From contig NZ_CP134227.1 of the NCBI RefSeq assembly GCF_031656915.1, forward strand, positions 1,798,001 to 1,862,000: DNA of 64,000 nt. Reading direction: 5' to 3'. The position numbers and the translations under genes were made by a program. Positions 60,958-64,000 of the stretch are shown here, piece after piece. The DNA is from Nocardioides marmorisolisilvae (GTDB lineage Bacteria; Actinomycetota; Actinomycetes; Propionibacteriales; Nocardioidaceae). Positions within the stretch are counted from its first letter, which is position 1, and every line of letters starts with the position of its first letter. The notes beneath the pieces were generated by a model that ran no database searches, was not told where the DNA came from, and saw nothing but the letters and a program-made list of their open reading frames with translations.

Positions 60958-61034
<77 letters not shown>

Positions 61035-61091
61035 AGGTGCGCCGGAACGGCGCGTGGAGAAAGTTACCACCCGCCAGGGCGGCGGCCGAAA

Positions 61092-61895
61092 TCAGGCGCC
61101 GGCGACTCGACGCTGCTCAACGGTCTGCACTGCGGACTCGTCCTTGTCCTTCGCGACAGCCTTCGCGGCCTCGGCCTCACGGACGAGCTTGGAGTCGACC
61201 GGGTCGTGGCCGGAGGACGTCACCTGGGCCTGGGTGAGCTCGATGGTGCGAACCGTACGACGGGCCCGCGGCTTCGAGACGTAGGTCGGCAGCGTCACCG
61301 GCAACGGGTCCCACAGCGATCCGTCGTCAGCCAGCGGCTGGTCGGCCGCGGCAGCCAGGTCAGCCCGTGAGACGCCGATGGTGTCCTCGGTGTCGACCGG
61401 CTCGTCGATCGGGGAAGCCACCGCCTCGGCCGGGACAGCGACGCGCCGCCCGATGCCCTGCTCGCGCCGCACGGTGAGCCGCGCGACTACCAGGAACGCA
61501 ACGATCAGGACCGCCGGGACCGCAGGGCTCCACATGGGGAGGTGCCCGAGGTAGGCGACCAGCCCGGTCGCAGCCAGCAGGAACACGAGCACGGCGAGCA
61601 CCTTGCGGCGGCGGGCCGCAGCGCGACGGGCAGCGGCCCGACTGGTACGGCGGACCGGGGCCACCCCGGCAGCCGCGACCGGGGCGAGGGCAGGATGCGC
61701 CACCGGCTCGGCGGGGGCCGCCGGCTCGGCGACGGCCTCCGGCTCCGACGTGCCGCCGAACACACGCATCCGCGCGGAGAACCGCTCGACCGAGCGCGAT
61801 CGAGCCAGTTCGTCGTGCTGCTGCAGCGCCTTGGGGATGAGGTAGACCGCCCACGCGAGGGCGAGCGCGATGAAGATCATTCCGGACAGGTCCAC
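61092..61895 (-). CDS. glpR: Divisome/gephyrin-receptor membrane protein GlpR (SepX)
   Basis: A 267-residue actinobacterial membrane protein starting MDLSGMIFIALALAWAVYLI, the conserved first helix of GlpR/SepX, followed by the KALQQHDELARSRSVERF segment and two more hydrophobic helices (about 105-150). The cytoplasmic tail is Asp/Thr/Ser-rich. In streptomycetes SepX supports the divisome, and in corynebacteria GlpR is the membrane partner of the MoeA-like protein Glp. Its position near moeA/glp agrees with that pairing. The GTG 61895 start matches the family. Confidence 0.88.
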   Translation of the reverse strand: MDLSGMIFIALALAWAVYLIPKALQQHDELARSRSVERFSARMRVFGGTSEPEAVAEPAAPAEPVAHPALAPVAAAGVAPVRRTSRAAARRAAARRRKVLAVLVFLLAATGLVAYLGHLPMWSPAVPAVLIVAFLVVARLTVRREQGIGRRVAVPAEAVASPIDEPVDTEDTIGVSRADLAAAADQPLADDGSLWDPLPVTLPTYVSKPRARRTVRTIELTQAQVTSSGHDPVDSKLVREAEAAKAVAKDKDESAVQTVEQRRVAGA

Positions 61896-61956
61896 GGGTC
61901 AGAGCGTAGGAGCGTCGGTCACCGTGGAGACGCAAGCGGCCCGGTGTGTCGCAAGA

Positions 61957-62541
61957 TCACTCCTGTGACTGGTGTGAATCCAATCGATGCAGCAGCCCAG
62001 GGAACGCCTCCTCGCGAGTGATTCCGAAGAGCAGGTGGTCACGCCAGTCGCCGTCGATGTGCAGGTATCCGGCAGCGAGCCCGACCAACGGGATCTCGAG
62101 CTTGTCCACGACGCGCAGCGAGGCGTGGTTCTCCGGTCGGATCGCCACCTCGATCCGGTGCAGGCCGACCGGCCCGAAGCAGTGGTCGATCGTCAGAGCC
62201 AGCGCTCGCGGCATGATGCCGCGTCCGGCCACCCGTTCGTCGATCCAGTAGCCCACCGAGGCGAACTGGGCCGACCCACGAATCACGTTGTTGACGGTGA
62301 CCTGACCGACGAAGCGGCCGTCGTACTCGATGACGAACGGCAACTGCTTGCCCGCGCGGGCGCTGCGCAGCATCGCCCGGACCATCGAGCCGAAGGTTCG
62401 CGGCCGGGCGTTCGTCCCCGGTGGGGCGGTCGCATCCCACCGATGCAGCCACACCTGGTTGCGCTGTCGCACCTCGCGCCAGGCACGGCGGTCCCTCGCG
62501 GAGATCGGGCGCAACCGGACCGCCCCCGACTCCAGCACCAC
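61957..62541 (-). CDS. RimJ/RimL-type GNAT N-acetyltransferase
   Basis: A 194-residue GNAT protein starting with VRLRPISARDRRAWREVRQR and containing FVGQVTVNNVIRGSAQFASV, GYWIDERVAGRGIMPRALAL (acetyl-CoA loop) and the RimJ-type IEVAIRPENHASLRVVDKL segment. Such enzymes acetylate the N-termini of ribosomal proteins or small substrates. GTG 62541 is taken as start, 15 bases after the mog stop. It is between mog and glpR in the same direction. Confidence 0.85.
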   Translation of the reverse strand: MVLESGAVRLRPISARDRRAWREVRQRNQVWLHRWDATAPPGTNARPRTFGSMVRAMLRSARAGKQLPFVIEYDGRFVGQVTVNNVIRGSAQFASVGYWIDERVAGRGIMPRALALTIDHCFGPVGLHRIEVAIRPENHASLRVVDKLEIPLVGLAAGYLHIDGDWRDHLLFGITREEAFPGLLHRLDSHQSQE

Positions 62542-62555
62542 GGGCCAGCCCGGAC

Positions 62556-63026
62556 TCAGTGGTCGCTCCCCACGATCTGCTCCACCGCGTGCCGCAGCAC
62601 CGGTACGACGACCGCGAGCCCGTCGCGCACCCCGCCGGTCGAGCCGGGCAGGTTCACCACCAGGGTCCGCCCGACCACGCCGGCCAGACCCCGGGAGAGC
62701 GCCGCGGTCGGGACTCCCTGGGCGACGCCGTAGGCCCTGATCGCCTCGGCGATCCCGGGGACCTCGCGGTCGAGAAGGTCGCGGGTCACCTCCGGGGTGC
62801 GGTCGGTCGGCGTCAGGCCGGTGCCGCCGGTGGTGAGCACCACGCGGGCCCCGTCGGCGATGGCAGCCCGGATCGCCAGGCCCACCGGCTCGCCGTCGGG
62901 TACGACGTCGGGATCGGCCACCTCCCAGCCGTCGGCTCGCAGCGCATCGACGATCAACGGGCCGGTGGTGTCGTCGTACACCCCCGCGGCAGCACGGTTC
63001 GAGGCCACCACGACCGCGGCCCTCAC
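62556..63026 (-). CDS. mog: Molybdopterin adenylyltransferase (MoaB/Mog family)
   Basis: A 156-residue MoaB/Mog-type protein with the MPT-binding [15 protein letters not shown] and [15 protein letters not shown] loops. It adenylylates molybdopterin before metal insertion by MoeA. Its GTG start overlaps the moaC stop by four bases. Part of the moeA-moaC-mog cluster. Confidence 0.92.
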   Translation of the reverse strand: MRAAVVVASNRAAAGVYDDTTGPLIVDALRADGWEVADPDVVPDGEPVGLAIRAAIADGARVVLTTGGTGLTPTDRTPEVTRDLLDREVPGIAEAIRAYGVAQGVPTAALSRGLAGVVGRTLVVNLPGSTGGVRDGLAVVVPVLRHAVEQIVGSDH

Positions 63027-63544
63027 GGGACCCTGCCGTCGTCAGGCTCGGCATCCTGAGCCGGCTCGGAGCCCGAGCGGATCCACTCGCCGCTCTTGCC
63101 GCCCGACTTGCGCTCGACCCGCACGCCGGTGATGGTCGCTGCCTTGTCGACGGCCTTGATCATGTCGATCACGGTGAGGGCGGCCACCGACACCGAGGTC
63201 AGTGCCTCCATCTCCACGCCGGTGCGGTCGGTGCTGCGGACGGTCGCGGTGATCGCCACGCCGGCGTCATCGACGGCGAGGTCGACCGAGACCGACGAGA
63301 TCGCCAGCGGGTGGCACAGCGGCACCAGGTCGGGGGTCCGCTTGGCCGCCATGATGCCGGCGATGCGGGCCGTGGCGAGCGCATCGCCCTTCGGCATCCC
63401 CTCACCCCTCAGCAGTGCGACGACTTCGGCGGTGGTGTCCACCCGCCCGGTGGCGACCGCCTCGCGCGCGGTCACGTCCTTCGCCGAGACGTCGACCATC
63501 CGCGCCGCCCCGGCGTCGTCGAGGTGGGTGAACCGATCGGTCAT
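63023..63544 (-). CDS. moaC: Cyclic pyranopterin monophosphate synthase MoaC
   Basis: A 173-residue MoaC. Conserved are [34 protein letters not shown] with the catalytic His, and [20 protein letters not shown]. Together with MoaA it makes cPMP, the first stable molybdenum-cofactor intermediate. The ATG at 63544 is 15 bases after the moeA stop. Confidence 0.96.
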   Translation of the reverse strand: MTDRFTHLDDAGAARMVDVSAKDVTAREAVATGRVDTTAEVVALLRGEGMPKGDALATARIAGIMAAKRTPDLVPLCHPLAISSVSVDLAVDDAGVAITATVRSTDRTGVEMEALTSVSVAALTVIDMIKAVDKAATITGVRVERKSGGKSGEWIRSGSEPAQDAEPDDGRVP

Positions 63545-63558
63545 CGAGCAGTCCTCAT

Positions 63559-64000
63559 CTAGAACTCCCTGTCGAGGAGCATGACCGGCACGGACTCGCC
63601 GGCCGGTACGTCGGAACGGTCCTCGCGAAGGACGATCAGCGCGTTCGCCGCCCCCAGGCCGGCCAGCAGGTGCGAACCGGCGCCACCCACCGGCGTGACC
63701 CGGGTCCCGTCCTGGTCGGCGATGAACTGCCCGCGCAGGTACTGTCGCTTGCCCGGTGCGGACTGCACCGCCTCGGTGAGCCGGGCGCGGAAGAGCGGCC
63801 GCGACACCGGCGAACGGCCGATGAGCCGACGCAACGCGGGCGCCACGAAGACCTCGAAGGAGACGTACGTCGACACCGGGTTGCCCGGCAGCGCGAACAG
63901 CGGGGTCCGGTCGGAGCCCACGAAGCCGAAGCCCTGGGGCTTGCCCGGCTGCATCGCGACCTGCCGGAACTGCATGGCCGGCTCGCTGCGCAGCGCCATC
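63559..64000 (-). CDS. moeA: Molybdopterin molybdenumtransferase MoeA/Glp, 3' part
   Basis: The C-terminal 147 codons of a MoeA-type protein, open at the window edge. The molybdopterin-binding segment [17 protein letters not shown] and the C-terminal domain IV ([20 protein letters not shown]) are present. It is upstream of moaC, mog, an acetyltransferase and glpR in one direction. In corynebacteria the gephyrin-like Glp next to glpR is both a MoeA homologue and an FtsZ-binding divisome factor, so this copy could be Glp rather than a plain cofactor enzyme. Confidence 0.9.
   Translation of the reverse strand, partial: MALRSEPAMQFRQVAMQPGKPQGFGFVGSDRTPLFALPGNPVSTYVSFEVFVAPALRRLIGRSPVSRPLFRARLTEAVQSAPGKRQYLRGQFIADQDGTRVTPVGGAGSHLLAGLGAANALIVLREDRSDVPAGESVPVMLLDREF

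Overview
This is a high-GC chromosomal segment from a Gram-positive actinomycete, most likely a member of the Nocardioidaceae (Nocardioides-like). That placement is an inference. It rests on the very high GC with many GTG starts, an RpfB-like resuscitation factor, GAF-ANTAR and LAL-type regulators, a bacterial protein O-mannosyltransferase, GTP-dependent PEP carboxykinase, and the GlpR/SepX plus molybdopterin gene block. Nearly all of the first 48 kb and the last 3 kb reads as ordinary core chromosome.

Layout. 1-9.2 kb: HAD hydrolase (cut by the window edge), cysQ, pth, rplY, pepN, a GAF-ANTAR protein, prs, glmU and tRNA-Gln(TTG). 9.3-14.3 kb: a small membrane protein, a fatty-acid desaturase with a TetR gene, and a TDT transporter plus trans-aconitate methyltransferase divergent from a MarR gene. 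14.3-21.4 kb: an ATGA-coupled FAD oxidoreductase and large secreted protein of unknown function, with a LAL regulator upstream. 21.4-32 kb: an ABC-F ATPase, ispE, ksgA, rpfB, tatD, rsmI, a divergent O-mannosyltransferase and pckG. 32-43 kb: an accessory stretch of small genes and decay. It holds ArsR, DUF488, a cupin, Hsp20 with a small downstream ORF, a J-domain/HspR pair, an SDR gene with an apparent ATC start facing a TetR gene across twin operators, a secreted PI-PLC-like protein with tandem Ig-like repeats, IS481 and SRPBCC remnants, and a secreted HNH lipoprotein. 43.1-48.9 kb: a TPP riboswitch followed by seven overlapping or closely spaced thiamine genes (thiE-thiO-thiS-thiG-thiE/tenI-thiD-thiC).

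49.3-61.0 kb is a genomic island in the 3' end of tRNA-Ala(CGC), flanked by 31-bp perfect direct repeats (49263-49293 and 60965-60995). Its tyrosine-recombinase gene is frameshifted. Its cargo is defence-like: an AAA ATPase plus subtilisin-like protease pair matching the IetAS anti-phage system, an Abi_C-type protein with a C-terminal Tudor-like domain, a DUF2971 protein, an unknown zinc-ribbon protein and a small GNAT-like protein. A complete IS21-family element sits near the left end. A second, truncated and frameshifted integrase lies just outside the left repeat, evidence that an earlier element used the same tRNA site. 61-64 kb returns to core genes: GlpR/SepX, a RimJ-type acetyltransferase, mog, moaC and the 3' part of moeA/glp.

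The most interesting items are the IetAS-bearing island and its undescribed neighbours, the ATC-start SDR with twin operators, the secreted protein/FAD oxidase operon, the small ORF between hsp20 and a 16-bp terminator hairpin, and a recurrent intergenic repeat based on GCCGAGGCGGCGCAA.
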